A stretch of 64,000 bases of DNA. Source: Astropecten irregularis (taxonomy: Eukaryota; Echinodermata; Asteroidea; Paxillosida; Astropectinidae). Within the stretch, counting starts at the first letter, position 1, and each line of letters begins with the position of its first letter. The translations under genes and the position numbers were made by a program. This document shows positions 1 through 11,847 of the stretch, piece after piece. Below the pieces are notes generated by a model. It did no database searches. It was given only the letters and a program-made list of their open reading frames with translations, and was not told where the DNA came from. The stretch spans positions 6,138,001-6,202,000 of the forward strand of contig OZ020254.1 of the NCBI GenBank assembly GCA_963971285.1, in the 5' to 3' direction.

Positions 1-81
1 TCTTCATACCCTGTAAGTTATACGTAAATCTGTGAACATTTTCTGTTTTGGTTTCTTACCAAAGTATGATACTACCTTTAA
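1..81 (+). mobile_element. TTAA-type MITE, 3' end only (cut by window edge)
   Basis: Matches the right half of the family seen in full at 11848 and 26214: a paccctgtaagttatacg-like stretch, then the terminal inverted repeat accaaagtatgatactacct ending in TTTAA. The left part lies outside the window. Confidence 0.75.
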
Positions 82-380
82 TGCCAGTGCTAAGAATAGA
101 GCAGGGTTGCATATGCTTCGTGAAAATGGACTGAACTTACCGACTTGAGCGACGTACGTCACAAGTGAGAAGTGTCGTGCGACTCTTGCATTCACGCTAA
201 CGTACTTCCGGGACCATGCAGACGAAATCCTGCGAACAGTGGAGGAAGCAAGACATACATACATCATTCATTGTGAACTCATGTCTGAAAATCAGCCAGC
301 CCGGCCCAAACCCAACCCAACTCAGCACGACACACCCAACCAAACCTAACCAAACCCAACACGACCAAACCCATGCACCA

Positions 381-530
381 GGGATCGATTTCACCAAACT
401 CTTCGTAACTTACTATCAATCGTAGGACTTTTGATGCATTGAAGCCCTACGTAGGATAGGCCCCCTACGATATGGGTTATCCTTTGTAACTCGAGTTACG
501 ATCGATCGCAGGGCTTCGTGAAATCGACCT
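381..530. mobile_element. Small MITE with gatttcacgaaactc-type ends
   Basis: Left gggatcgatttcaccaaact and right agggcttcgtgaaatcgacc are imperfect inverted repeats. The interior shares tgcattgaagccctacgta and gtaactcgagttacgatcga with copies at 19272 and 57838. The preceding 300-375 stretch is a C/A-rich simple sequence (cccaacc-type). Confidence 0.65.
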
Positions 531-531
531 T

Positions 532-1110
532 TGGCTACCTAACCCAACCCAAATTACCAACAAAAACAAAAAAACATTCCAACCCAATACAACAATCCAT
601 CACATCACAGCACAAACCAAAATAAGCCAAACCAAAATATCGAGAAAAAAAGAAAAAGAAAAAAAAGCACCACCAAATTATTTCATCATTATCAATGAGC
701 TATCAAAATGTATCATTTCCTGTAGATGGCAGAAAAAACTCCTTGCTCCAAGAAAAAAAGAAAAGAAAGAGAGTAAAAAGATATTCAATTTTTCTTCTTC
801 AGAGCACCAATATCAATCATTGAAACTTAAGTCGACAAGAACCGGCGATATCTTGAGATTTCCTAAGTGTCCATACTTGCTATAATAGGTGTCTCTGAGT
901 GCCACATCGCCCCCAGGCCTGTACGGTTCTACCTGACAGGTATCTTGGTGCACGGCCTGGCATTCTCAACACAAACCTATCCTATTCCCAAATATCTTGC
1001 TTGTCAGTCTTGCTTGGACATACAGGAACATAATACTATATCCAAGGTCGGAATGGAGGACGACATTGGAGGTCTTTGAACAGAAACCACACGAGTGCTA
1101 TACTATACTT
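532..1110. other. No gene seen; A-rich spacer
   Basis: Low-complexity A-rich sequence at 540-770. The 70-codon frame at 867-1079 has no recognisable feature. Confidence 0.5.
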
Positions 1111-1351
1111 CGATCCGACGGCACGAAATACCATCTGCCATAACTGCGGTGTCACACCCCGCCTTTTGTGTGTAATACACGACTCCGACTTGCGATTCAT
1201 GTAATTGGCCGTGCGGTGTACCAGGGGACATACACCCTGCATAATAGAGTGCGTCGGAGCGGGAATTCTTCTTTTGTTGCCACACAGTGGGCACAAAAGG
1301 CGGACGGGGACACCACAGTGATGGTGGACGGTATGTCGTGCCGTCGGATCG
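1111..1351. mobile_element. MITE with cgatccgacggcac terminal inverted repeats
   Basis: The ends cgatccgacggcac and gtgccgtcggatcg are exact inverted copies, and the similarity extends inward (ccgccttttgtg against cacaaaaggcgg). 241 bp, non-coding. Related pieces occur at 54086-54212 and around the nested element at 47812. Confidence 0.8.
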
Positions 1352-1477
1352 GTCTATAGCTGCTGACAGAGACTTAAAGCCTATGAGATGGCGAATATTG
1401 TGGTGATGGTTCTTGACAATATTCGGTGTTATTCTTCAATCTTGTCACTGGTCAGACTGTCCAAATTGGTCCGGTCT

Positions 1478-1609
1478 GGGGCCAATTTCACAGAGCAGCT
1501 TAAGTACCAAAAACCTTGGTGAATAAAATCGGCATGCCAGCCAAAACTCCTTGTAAATGTTATACTCGGCAAACCATGGCCGAATATAAGTTAAAAGCAG
1601 TTAACATCA
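1478..1609 (+). mobile_element. MITE with ggggccaatttcatagagct ends, 5' part, broken by a simple repeat
   Basis: Left end ggggccaatttcacagagca, then ctccttgtaaatgttat and ttaacatcacc shared with the copy at 5517. At about 1610 the element gives way to the (AACCAA)n array, and its right end is not found after the array. Confidence 0.65.
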
Positions 1610-2085
1610 CCAAACCAATTCCTAAACCAAAACCAAAGCCCAAACCAAAAGCTATTAAACCAAAACAGAACCGAAACCAAAGCCAAAACCAAAGCCAAAA
1701 CCAAAACCAAATCCTAAACCAAAACCAAAAGCTAAACCAAAACAGAATCGAAACCAAAGCCAAAACCAAAAATCTAATTCAGAACCAAAATCTAATTCAG
1801 AACCAAAACCAAAACCAAAACCAAAACCAAAGCCAAAACCAAATCCAAAGCCAAAACCAAAGCCAAAGCCAAAACCAAAACCAAAACCAAAACCAAAACC
1901 AAAACCAAAACCAAAGCCAAAACCAAAACCAAAGCCAAAACCAAAGCCAAAGCCAAAACCAAAGCCAAAGCCAAAACCAAAACCAAAACCAAAAACCAAA
2001 CCAAAAACCAAAAACCAAATACCAAAAACCAAAAACCAAAAACCAAAAACCAAAAACCAAAAACCAAAAACCAAAACCCAAAAGC
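1610..2085 (+). repeat. (AACCAA)n / (AACCAAAGCC)n simple repeat array, about 475 bp
   Basis: Runs of aaccaa and agccaa units, passing into aaaccaa units after 1985. All six frames stay open, which produces long artificial frames (Asn/Gln/Lys-rich on +, Phe/Gly/Leu-rich on -). They have no codon structure and are not genes. The array begins inside a MITE (1478-1609). Confidence 0.9.
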
Positions 2086-2574
2086 ATTTAAGATCAATTA
2101 GATCAATAAGATAAAAAAAAAACCTAGACAATTCCATGCTCGGGTAGTATTCGACCTTGCCCCTAAAAGACCGCATAAACACGGTATGAACAAATTTGGA
2201 AAAATTACGAGTCCCACGCCTTAATATTACTGATATAGTGTAAATAATACTTCTCTTATAGGATCAGCAGTGAAGATGAAAAGAAACAATCTTCGACAAC
2301 AGACAATTTGTTTTCTGAGCCCACTTCAATTAAAATTCATCAAAGCACAGTGTAATTGATTTATGCCACGCTGTCGGTAGGTTCAACACATACGTTAAAT
2401 TTTAATTCGTTTCAATATGAGCTTCATGATATTGCAGTAAACAGGCTCGTGCAAAAAAAAAGGGGGAAGGGGGAAACAATATTAAAGGGGTGCGTAGAAC
2501 AATGACCCCTGATAGTACGGTCATTGACGGCCACGGCGCATCTGCAATCACCCAGAGTGGGAGTTGGATAATTC

Positions 2575-2875
2575 CGTCCAGTCTCGGTCAAATTTAAACC
2601 AATTTTACTCATATTTAGCCAATTACTCGAATTTGACAAATTGTACCCATATTTAGACAATCTCACTCGCTTTTCACCAATTGCACTCATATTTACCCAA
2701 TCTTCGAATTTTTGACCAATTTTACTTATATTTAACAAGTCTAACTTGAAATTAACCAATTGTACTCATATTTAGCCAATCTCACTCGCATTTTACCAAT
2801 TGTACTCATATTTAGCCAATTACTCGAATTTGACAAATTGTACTCATTTTTTAGCCAATCTTACTTGAAAATAAC
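2575..2875 (+). repeat. Minisatellite, about 35-37 bp units
   Basis: Eight or so diverged units with core ccaattgtactcatatttag + ccaatctcactcgc. Several three-unit stretches recur nearly exactly (2755-2800 and 2800-2850). Confidence 0.75.
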
Positions 2876-4015
2876 ATTTTTTACCCAACCGCGTCAAATT
2901 GCATAAAATGCTCATTTTATATTGTGCGACATGTCGCTTTTATATTGCAGTGGAACGACAACTGTGCAGTTGTTTGGTTTCCTTATTAGGAAAAGGGAAC
3001 CATAAAAAGTGAGAGTGAACACATATTCAGTGTTTTGTTGTTTTTTCCATGAGGAATAACAACATGCATTGCATATTCCATTTTGGTGTGAAAGACACAT
3101 GGTTATATAGGGTTATCTAACCTACACGCCAAAGCTGTTACAAATGGTAGCTGGTGTACTACATCACGGTGCAAAACCTGAAAGCTCTTCAACAACGTCG
3201 TTTGCGGATTGCATTTTCCAATCCCTTGTTATGCAGATTTACGCACTGGCTGATGGGATACTCCAGTTTCAGCTCAATGGCCGCTCAAAATGTTTGCCCC
3301 AATTAAACTGACTCGTAAATTTCTCTCTTTCCTCCATGTATTAACACGGTGCGGCGTTGAGTGATGCAGCTACAAAAACATAAAAACAAATATCAAAAAG
3401 GAAGAAGAAAATTACCAACCCATGTTTAAATTCCGAGTTCTTTTTCAAGTTTGCCTTTGGCGGAAAATATGATACTCTGAGATGTTTAGGTACAAATAGA
3501 AAAAGACAAATTCCCGTCATTTACAACACAGCTCCTCGACTATATCGTTATTGATTATATTGAAATGATAACTGCAATTGTGAAGAGGAAGCTTGTACAC
3601 GGATTGGTTTCAGATACATTTCATATGATATTCACATTCTCATTTATTGATCTCCTCGTGCAATATAGTGTGGTTTCGTATCCAGTGCGAGATGTGGTGG
3701 TCACCATGACACATGACACTTGGGCGCTCATTACATTATTCACAACGTGAAATGAACTATGAATATCATGTGCAAGACGGCAAAGAATGGTGGCGCAGGA
3801 GGAACATCGAACATCAGAAATATCTTCCTACATATTTGTGATGTTTGGTAGATCGTACATCACAAATTCAAAAATATCTGCGCAGTTTTGTTATGCGATG
3901 TTTGTACATGCATTATAATGACGTATAAAGACACATAAAAAGTTATTCAACAGCGGTCAAGTGCCGCGAAAAGCCCTATAACAGTATGTAGTTAATGGTT
4001 GCGATTCGGCCATAA

Positions 4016-4218
4016 TACACGGGTTTACACCTTGGCGGCCATCTTAGATTTTGATCGCAACTTCAAAACTAGGCACTTCCACGCATTTGCACTTTTCGAA
4101 GTGTAAACCCGTCCATTGTCGAAGACAATACACGGTTTTACACTTCGGCGGTTTTGATCGCGACTTCAAAACGAGGCACTATCACGCATGCGCACTTTGT
4201 GAAGTGTAAACCCGTGTA
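4016..4218. mobile_element. Paired inverted-repeat element with tacacgggtttacac ends
   Basis: tacacgggtttacac at 4016 and gtgtaaacccgtgta at 4204-4218 are inverted copies. A second inverted pair meets in the middle (gtgtaaacccgtcc / acacggttttacac, 4100-4145). Both halves share gcaacttcaaaac/gcgacttcaaaac and aggcact..cacgca, so this is two tandem copies of a ~100 bp hairpin element. Confidence 0.65.
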
Positions 4219-5516
4219 TGTCATATGTCATGGCGGCCACAAAAATGCATAAGGACACTATATCTGATAAATGATCGATACATGATCGATCGATGATCAT
4301 GTATGAAATTGCAGAGAGTTTATGTGCAACTGCTAAATATACATACATTGGTTCATGCGTCAAAATGATGCTGGTTTTTTTTTTTAGAAACGCATTCCGA
4401 AAGAAGAAGAACAAGTTTTGGAATAAACGAAACCCGAGAACAAAATGAAATTGAATCAAAAGATTCAGTTTCGTATAGAAAACACCACATCAACCGCTTA
4501 ACAGGGAAAAAAGTTTATGTTTTTCTCAGAGAGAAAACAAACCTTGAAACAGATATCAGATCGAGTGAAATAAAATACTCCATTTGAAAGAAGTACTATA
4601 TAAACAATATCAACTGGTTATTGACATGAAAACACGCTTTCAAAAAATAAATATTTCCATATATGCAGAATAAAATGAAATGCTCAGATTATTTTTTTCC
4701 AGTTGGCAATGGCAATGAGAGTGAAGATGCTTTTAGTAACCTTTTGCCAACATGACAGGTTCAACATTTATCCGGCTATGGCTTCGGCTTCGGTTCCGTT
4801 TCGTATAATGCGTCCATTTTTAAGTAACAGGTATCGATATGACTGAAGAGGCTTCCCGCTACGGCTTAGAAGTAGATACATATGTATATTGTTTTGAACA
4901 AGAAAATGGTGCTTTTAATTGGGCTTCAACAAACAAAAGACAATTTTCTTCAGTGAGTGGGTGACGAAAACCATGAGCAGGCCGGAGCCGGAGCCGGACC
5001 CAGATCGATCACCTTGACCGGTGGAACTGAACGGTGTCAACAGACAATAGAATTGACCTTGCATGAAAATGGTAATCAATACCTGGGTATGATGGTTGCA
5101 TACGATTCGATGCCTTCGGTGTGAGCAATTTCCTAGGAGCGATCGATGCTATCGATATGCATTTTACTATACAGGTTTGTCGGTTTTAAGGGTACAGCCA
5201 TGCATTCGATCGAAATGAATACCGACGACATATTGGCTGTGAGATACTGTGTCAGCGCCAAACGTTAAAATACCGATTGGCGACTGCATGGCGAACAAAA
5301 TAAAAATGGTCGCAACAAGTGACCGTGACGTGAACGAACAGGCCGGAAATGCATGACGTATTTCTTTGTCACGGGTGATGGTTATTTTCCCTTTTTTTTG
5401 CCCCAATATGAAATGATGGAATGGTAATGGTGCCTGGTGACGTGTGTATTATATTCAGTCAAATGTAACACGTATTTCCTTTCGTTACATCAAGTCTCAC
5501 CTGCATGGGGCTAATT

Positions 5517-5752
5517 CCATAGAGCTGCTTAAGCACGAAAATTCGCTTGAGCACCAAAAGCCTTGGTAGGCCTAAATGAAATCTGTATGCCAGCCAAAAC
5601 TCCTTATGAATGTTATTGTCAGCAAACCATGGCCAAATACAGGTCAAACATCAGTAAACATCACGTGAAAATTTGGTTGGCAATCCTGTTTGATCAAGGA
5701 AGACTTTTCATGTTTTAGAAAATTTTGCTAAGCAGCTCTATGAAATTGGTCC
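5517..5752 (+). mobile_element. MITE with ggggccaatttcatagagct ends, complete copy
   Basis: Left end ggggctaattccatagagct and right end agcagctctatgaaattggt form terminal inverted repeats of about 25 bp. The length of 236 bp is typical of this family. It shares the internal ccagccaaaactcctta variant with the copy at 1478. Confidence 0.75.
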
Positions 5753-6768
5753 ATGGTTTTATAAGTCTCGTTTATCTCATTCATTTTTACTGCAATAAGG
5801 GAGATCCCTTTCGATATCTTATGTAATAATCGACTACACAACACCCAAATATTGAAATATCATTGATAATATTTTTTTAACACGAACTGTATTCGTGTAC
5901 ACCTAAATATGATCTGGACGTCATTAAATTGTAAGTGGCTTGTATTGAAATCTTGATTTGGGTGGACACGCCGACCGTTGCTGCAAAGTGACGTCTGGTA
6001 AACGGTCCTGATTTTAGCTTTTTTTTTCTGAGATCCGTTTTCTTGATCAAACTGATATTACAATAATAATAACAATAACAGCAATCGAGTATTTTAAAGT
6101 GGAGGCTGTAGCCCCAAACCGTCAGTGTATGAATATATGTGGAACCAAAGCCCAGGCAATATTTTGGTAAACATTTGAGTGTACCTTCGTTGGTCTCATA
6201 TTTCTTTCCAAGTGAGCTAGTCTACGGCTGCAAAAAAATAAATATCATTGAATCCATACAGATTTCCACATTGACATTTTTAATCCCTCTTCCACGTAAT
6301 TAGGGTGTGCGTGTGGGATTGAATGTGGCGAATTTCCCCCCAAAAGAGAAGGTCTAGAAAAGCCTGAGAATGTGTCACGCGAATATTGTATGAGTAAGTA
6401 TTTTATTTTTACTGGCCAGAAAAAGATTGGACTCTTAGTTTTATTGCCAATAATGGCGCCAGAATGGATTTGAGAACACGTTCTGTAGAGGAACAATTAA
6501 ACGACATGAAAGTTCATTGACGCCGGCCGGGTCATTAATGAGAAAAAGAAGAAGAATATTCCGTGGATGGCTTTATACACACCGCTGGGAAAACGCTGAT
6601 TTCATATCTAGTTATATACTGTTTATAACTCCCCGTCTGAACAATTCTACTTGATATAACATAATTTTATGGCTGCACGGGTCTAGTTCGGGGATGTCTT
6701 TATTGTTATTTTATGATTTTATTTTGTATTATGTGTTTTTTTCTGTATATTCTCTCCTAACATTTCAG

Positions 6769-7194
6769 TATAATACAATTGGTGTTATTGATGCTGCTTG
6801 TAATTCTGGTGATGGTGTTGCTGGTGCTGCTGATACTGCAGCAGCTGATGCTGCTGATGCTTGTGCTGATATTGATGCTAATGCTGCAAGTGCTGCTGCT
6901 GCTAATGCTGCTGCTGCTAGTGCTGCTGCTGCTGCTAGCGCTACTGCTGATGCTGCTGATGCTGATGATGCTGCTGATACTGCTGCTGCTGCTGGTGCTG
7001 ATGCTAATGCTGCTGATGCTGATGATATTGCAGTTGATGCTGATGCTAATGCTGCTGATGCTGATGCTAATGCTGCTGATGCTGATGCTAATGCTGCTGA
7101 TGCTGATGATATTGCAGTTGATGCTGATGCTAATGCTGCTGATGCTGATGCTAATGCTGCTGATGCTAATGCTGCTGATGCAGCTGCAATCAAG
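6769..7194 (+). repeat. GCT/GAT/AAT-repeat block with exon-like borders (Ala/Asp/Asn frame)
   Basis: Imperfect trinucleotide array with a higher-order 84-bp duplication (gatgatattgcagttgatgc at 7021 and 7105). Left edge: pyrimidine-rich tctctcctaacatttcag|, with a ctaac branch-point-like motif. Right edge: atcaag|gtgaag. The 426 bases between are exactly 142 codons, open as Y-N-T-I-G-V-I-D-A-A.. then Ala/Asp/Asn repeats. Other frames are open too because of the repeat, so coding use is unproven. An unspliced reading from ATG at 6694 would start with a hydrophobic stretch. Confidence 0.4.
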
Positions 7195-8189
7195 GTGAAG
7201 TTGGTGTCAATGTTTCTAAAGGGAGTTTGTTACATTGAATCCACAGATCTTCACCTTTCCGCGTGTTAGCGATGGTAGCATTTCAAGACTGATAATAATC
7301 AATGGAAGACCCAACTGGCTTCCGACCTGTGTTTCAAACATTTTATACACTGTCCTCCACACATTTACAGTCACAATGACCACGAGGGAAACAGAATATC
7401 AGTTCAGTCTTCGTCAATGCACGATTCGTAACTGACAATAAATACTATGAAGAAAAATGGGGTGTGTAAATATCAAATGAACATACGCGTATATAAGTGC
7501 ATCATCGACCAAAACTGGCTGGGAATGTGCTGCATGCCCCCGAAATAAATATCACTAAAAAAATTTAGTTATAGGTATCTATTTTTTCAACAAATACCGC
7601 ATTTCATTATACAAACATCTCGATTGTTTATGCAGATGTACAAATGTATAAGACCTACTGATTTCTTATTATTATCATTATGTGTACTGCTATATAGAGC
7701 AATGGAGAGCATATAGATATGCACACTGCAGATTAATGCGTTAATACAAAATTCAATATTGAATGGGTACGGTCGTGCATGCACAGGACCAATGACACAA
7801 TGTGATTTTTCTACTTCATGTCAGGAAAAAAATGTGTATAATTCTGAAATACGTGGCCATGGAGCTTTGTTCAAGATAGGAAATGACCTTGATAATGAAT
7901 ACGTGGATGTGCGTGAAGGCGCACGCGCAGTCAGTTTGCCCTGGCAAAACCCAGAAGCTTCCACGTTATACAGGTAGGAGAGACATGTCAGGCATGTACA
8001 TGCTATCTTCACACGCAAGCTAGACGGACAAGACATGTAAGTCACTACCATACAACAGGAAACGACCCTTCCGCTGCCAAGTCCCTTTACGCGACACTAT
8101 AGTATACGGCAGCGATCAAGACACCACGACGCAACAGACTCGCACGCCACACAACCTGATGACGCAACCCTGACCGCCAACGGTACCAG
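7195..8189. other. No recognised gene; sequence upstream of the candidate promoter
   Basis: Short frames only (60-76 codons). GC content rises from about 7900 towards the candidate promoter. Confidence 0.5.
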
Positions 8190-8253
8190 CCAATAGGATC
8201 CCGTCTAATACCCCTCTTCATATCACGTGACACGCCAGGCCAGGCCGTATAAG
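8190..8253 (+). promoter_or_regulatory. Candidate promoter: CCAAT box, CACGTG E-box, TATA-like box
   Basis: CCAAT at 8190-8194, CACGTG at 8224-8229 and TATAAG at 8248-8253 are spaced as in a textbook TATA promoter if transcription starts near 8278 (about -88, -54 and -30). It lies upstream of an ATG-free, exon-like stretch. Assigning it to the neuropeptide gene 13.4 kb downstream is an inference; it could serve another + strand transcript or be chance. Confidence 0.4.
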
Positions 8254-8277
8254 AGGTGAAGTTTTTGGCATGGAGCA

Positions 8278-8481
8278 ACACGATTGGTCGTATTGAACGC
8301 GATTTTCTCTGACTTTGTGGACTCGTGATTGTGATTCGCGGTGGCGCGTGCTCGTGTCTGTGTGTGCCTGTTGTCTTTTAAAGCACTCGAGGAGGACAGC
8401 CAGAAAATTGACTTGGTACTAGATTTGGTGATTGTTGACTAACCTGTTGTGGGAGCGAGTTGTCGAAGGAATATTCAACAG
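8278..8481 (+). other. Candidate non-coding first exon (5' leader), ATG-free, ending in a consensus donor
   Basis: From the presumed start near 8278 to CAACAG|GTAGGT at 8481/8482 there is no ATG on the + strand in about 204 bases, where roughly three would be expected by chance. The stretch is more GC- and CpG-rich than its surroundings. Joined to 21844-21862 it would give a leader of about 223 nt without upstream start codons. This is the best candidate I see for the missing 5' exon of the VP/OT-type gene. The exact start and the link to that gene are unproven. Confidence 0.35.
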
Positions 8482-9208
8482 GTAGGTACACCAATCCTGT
8501 GTGTTATTATTACAATGCCGCATATGCACACCCATCCGGCATCTGGGCGGACAGTGGGGTCCATTCCTACATTGCAATGCAACTCTGGTGTAACAATACT
8601 CGACACATATAACAGCTTCCACCATCATCTTTATGAAAAGGCAAAAGGCAATTTCAACCCCACCTTCATGCGTGGTCGATATTTATAAAGACAAATATTA
8701 TAAAATTACCGTGCTTCTATTGCGAATGTTACTGTTAATTTGTTGCATTTTTTACCCCTGGCGCAAATGTAATAACTATTACGCCTGACAATAAAAAAAG
8801 ACAAAAAGTAGGCCTATTGCTTCTCTAGTGCACGTAAAAGGCACACAACCCGGTTGTTCTTTAGATAAAAATAATATAATATTATAACCATACACTAGGT
8901 CACTGCGACGCCATTGCTCGCCAGAAACTAATTAAGTTATACGCGGGTTCCATGTTCATTGCTATGGTAACCACAATATATATAACAATGAGCGAAAAAT
9001 AATACCAAAAAATGGCTGGAAAATTTATTAACTACTTGTAAAACCAACGAGTGTACTTTGTTTTCTTGTCTTTTTTTAACTAGATACACAATCACATTAA
9101 TTCTTCATTTGAATTTCTGTATAGCAGAACCTCTTTACCCACAAAAGAAGTAGGCCTAATGGTGATAATAATAAAGAAATAAATATAATTATATATATTT
9201 ACAAATGT

Positions 9209-9231
9209 ATATATATATATATATATATATA
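9209..9231. repeat. (TA)n microsatellite
   Basis: A run of alternating T and A of about 22 bases in an AT-rich surrounding. Confidence 0.85.
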
Positions 9232-9432
9232 CACGACCAGCAAACCAAAATATTTCGTCTGATTTATAAATCTTTTGGTCAGGGGATTATATTTTTTGCA
9301 GCTTTTAACAGCGGGATTATCTGACTTGTGAGCGATTAGCGCACGGCTGGATTAGCCGAAGTATAAGGCCGGATTACAGAATCTTTAAGTGGCGTTATTT
9401 TGTGGGCAACGTGCCAGTTTATTACAGGATAC

Positions 9433-9688
9433 AATGAGGGCTGGGGGAAATTTCATGGAACTATTAAGCGCAAAACATTTCTCATGACAAAATGTCTTGC
9501 TCAATAAAACAAGCCACCATTGGAAATTATGATATCCATGCAGGTCAGTGAACAACAGCCAAAGAACAATCACAAGTGAAACACAACACGTGGAAATTTG
9601 GCCTTTAATCCTGTTTATATGAAGACAAAAATGTTAGGGTGTTAGCAAATTTTTTTGTTGCTATGATGGGCTCTAAAATATTGGCCCC
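9433..9688 (+). mobile_element. MITE with ggggccaatttcatagagct ends, diverged copy
   Basis: The ends are worn (gggggaaatttcatggaact and aaaatattggcccc), but the middle is well kept: caataaaacaagccaccatt, ggtcagtgaacaacagccaa, tttaatcctgtttat. Confidence 0.65.
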
Positions 9689-11119
9689 AGGATATCAGGC
9701 CAACACACAAGGAATTCATCAGTAGCATAAGAGATAAGAAAAAAGTGCTCACCAATTCATCAGGATCGATAGAGTTGGTGGCCATGTTTGTCAGTTTGAG
9801 AATCTGGGTTTCCATCTGACTAAACGTCCTATATCATTCTTCATGAAAGTTATCAGTCTTTAATTTTTCATTGTTTTCTGTAATACATTTTTGCATTGGG
9901 GTCAAGGTGGTCTCTGGTATAGGGCAATGTCTGCTGAAATGGAAAATTGTGGTTGTAATGTTCCAGTACTTTTGTTTTCTTTTATTATTATCTTCATTTT
10001 TATTATCATTTCATGCGTGTAGAAACTAGACGATATATTTGATTGATTTGGTAGGAATTGTCATGCAGAACGTACACGAGATCACAAAACAACAATTGAA
10101 AATTTTTCTTCAAAAAGGGGGATCAGGACTGAGGCTGAAATAAGGTTGAAATTCACAATACCCAGACTGCATGTTCCGAACACGAAATACATTTCTGATC
10201 GCATACAGAGTTCAAACATTTGCTTTTATTCCATACGTTTATTTTTTTAAACGGGAACACGTTGTCCTTATTTCCTAGTGGGCCTTTTTGGTATGGAACA
10301 TATTATTTTGTACAGAGGGGTATATAATGGCATAGAAATAACCACCAATGTTGAAATATTTTCATTCAATTAAAAAAAGGTCGACAAGGGTAGCAAGATT
10401 GACTGAGATAAAGCGAGGAGATTTATTCAAACAGACGGGGGAATTATAGTTATGGGTGATATAAGTATTATAAGTGTAATAATTCCTAAATGATTACAAG
10501 GCTATTTCTAGATGCTAACGGACAAAGAGTGTTGCTTCATTGTTCCCATCTTTCCATTTTGGTTTTTATTACAAGGCATCCTTGCAGAACATGGTTTCAT
10601 TATTGCACGCGAAGTCTGGTTGTTTCCTGTAGTTCCGTTATATTTTATTGGCACATTGTTCAGCACAAATATTGAACTTGCAGCGGTCTTAATTTGAAAA
10701 TGCCTATGAAGGCATTCTGTGTGGACGGTACGCATTCTCTGTACGTGCCCCGGCGTAATAATTATGCCAATTGGCTCAAATGGAACGTCGATACATTGAG
10801 TGCATTCACAAAACCTTTTACTTCGCGGTCAAAGCTAAACAAAATGTTGATATTCGTAGTTCCACTTTCCACAGTATTGAATTTGATTTATCTACTGATT
10901 CATTTATAGTTAGTTGTAGTAAAATCGTAAGTGCGCGTGCATTTTGATTTCGTGTCTAGTATTCTGAAATCATTATTATACTCTGAATGCTTCCCACAAA
11001 GCTTTGTGCAATCGGAGATCGTCTTTTTTCAGTATGTCCAAGAATTGAAAACCAAATACAATTTTTTTTCTCACATTTTGTTTTCTTTTCCGGTGTGTCT
11101 TTAAATGTTGCACGTGCCA

Positions 11120-11470
11120 TTAAAGGTAATATCATACTTTGGTTTTTATCAAAGAAATACAGATTCATGGGCAAAAATTTCAAGATACCCAGTCACAGTC
11201 ATCTGTGAACATTTCAGTCCCATACGGTGCCCACTTTTTGAGAAAACAGTGAAAAACGGCAACAGTATTTCTTTAGTCTTTTTTTATCTTTTAAAAGAGG
11301 CAACAAGATTTGCGGTCGTTGTTTTACTAATTTCTGGATAAATACACCATTTCAGGCGGGACAAATTAAACGGTATGTTTCTACCACCACCATCATCATA
11401 CCCTGTTAGTTATACGTAAATCTGTAAACATTTCTGTTTTGGTTTCTTACCAAAGTATGATACTACCTAC
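11120..11470 (+). mobile_element. TTAA-type MITE, near-complete copy
   Basis: Starts TTAAAGGTAATATCATACTT and ends with its inverted copy (accaaagtatgatactacct). Shared inner blocks include catgggcaaaaatttcaag and cccactttttgagaaaacag. The ends lie on TTAA, the target preferred by piggyBac-type transposases. No transposase is encoded, so this is a non-autonomous element. Confidence 0.75.
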
Positions 11471-11847
11471 AAGAAGCAGGCCATTTTGTTGTGTATGCTT
11501 GACAGAAACAAAAAGTAACTTTGGTGAAAACCAATTTCGCATAAAATTGAAATTAACAGCTGTTATTCAAAATTGCCTGATGAGCACATGGCGCAATACG
11601 CAGTAGATTTGTGCCTATAGAAAAGCTGCACCGAGACAAATATAGAGAGGAGTGACGTCATTATTGCAGTCAATAAAATCGCGGCGCCTTTCAAACCTAA
11701 TCAATCCTAAGCATTGATTAGATCACTGATTTTTATATAAAAATGTACTATTTGTGTGAGCATCTTTAAAAACAAATATCTCATTCATTATCATTATTTT
11801 ATAATTTCGGGAAAAAACGGTGCGCTTGTTTGCACACAATTTAAAGG

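Larger units (their letters stand above)
2876..6768. other. No recognised gene; spacer with repeats
   Basis: Outside the listed elements at 4016-4218 and 5517-5752 I see only short frames of up to 97 codons without family signatures. ggcttcggcttcggttccg at 4785-4803 and ggagccggagccggaccc at 4983-5000 look like worn ends of a dispersed repeat. Confidence 0.5.

Noticed and set aside
1516-2182. Long Asn/Gln/Lys-rich and Phe/Gly-rich frames (up to 191 codons)
   Set aside because: They come solely from the (AACCAA)n simple repeat, which is open in nearly every frame. Also considered as telomere-like TTTTGG DNA, but the units are irregular, internal and not the TTAGGG type expected in echinoderms.
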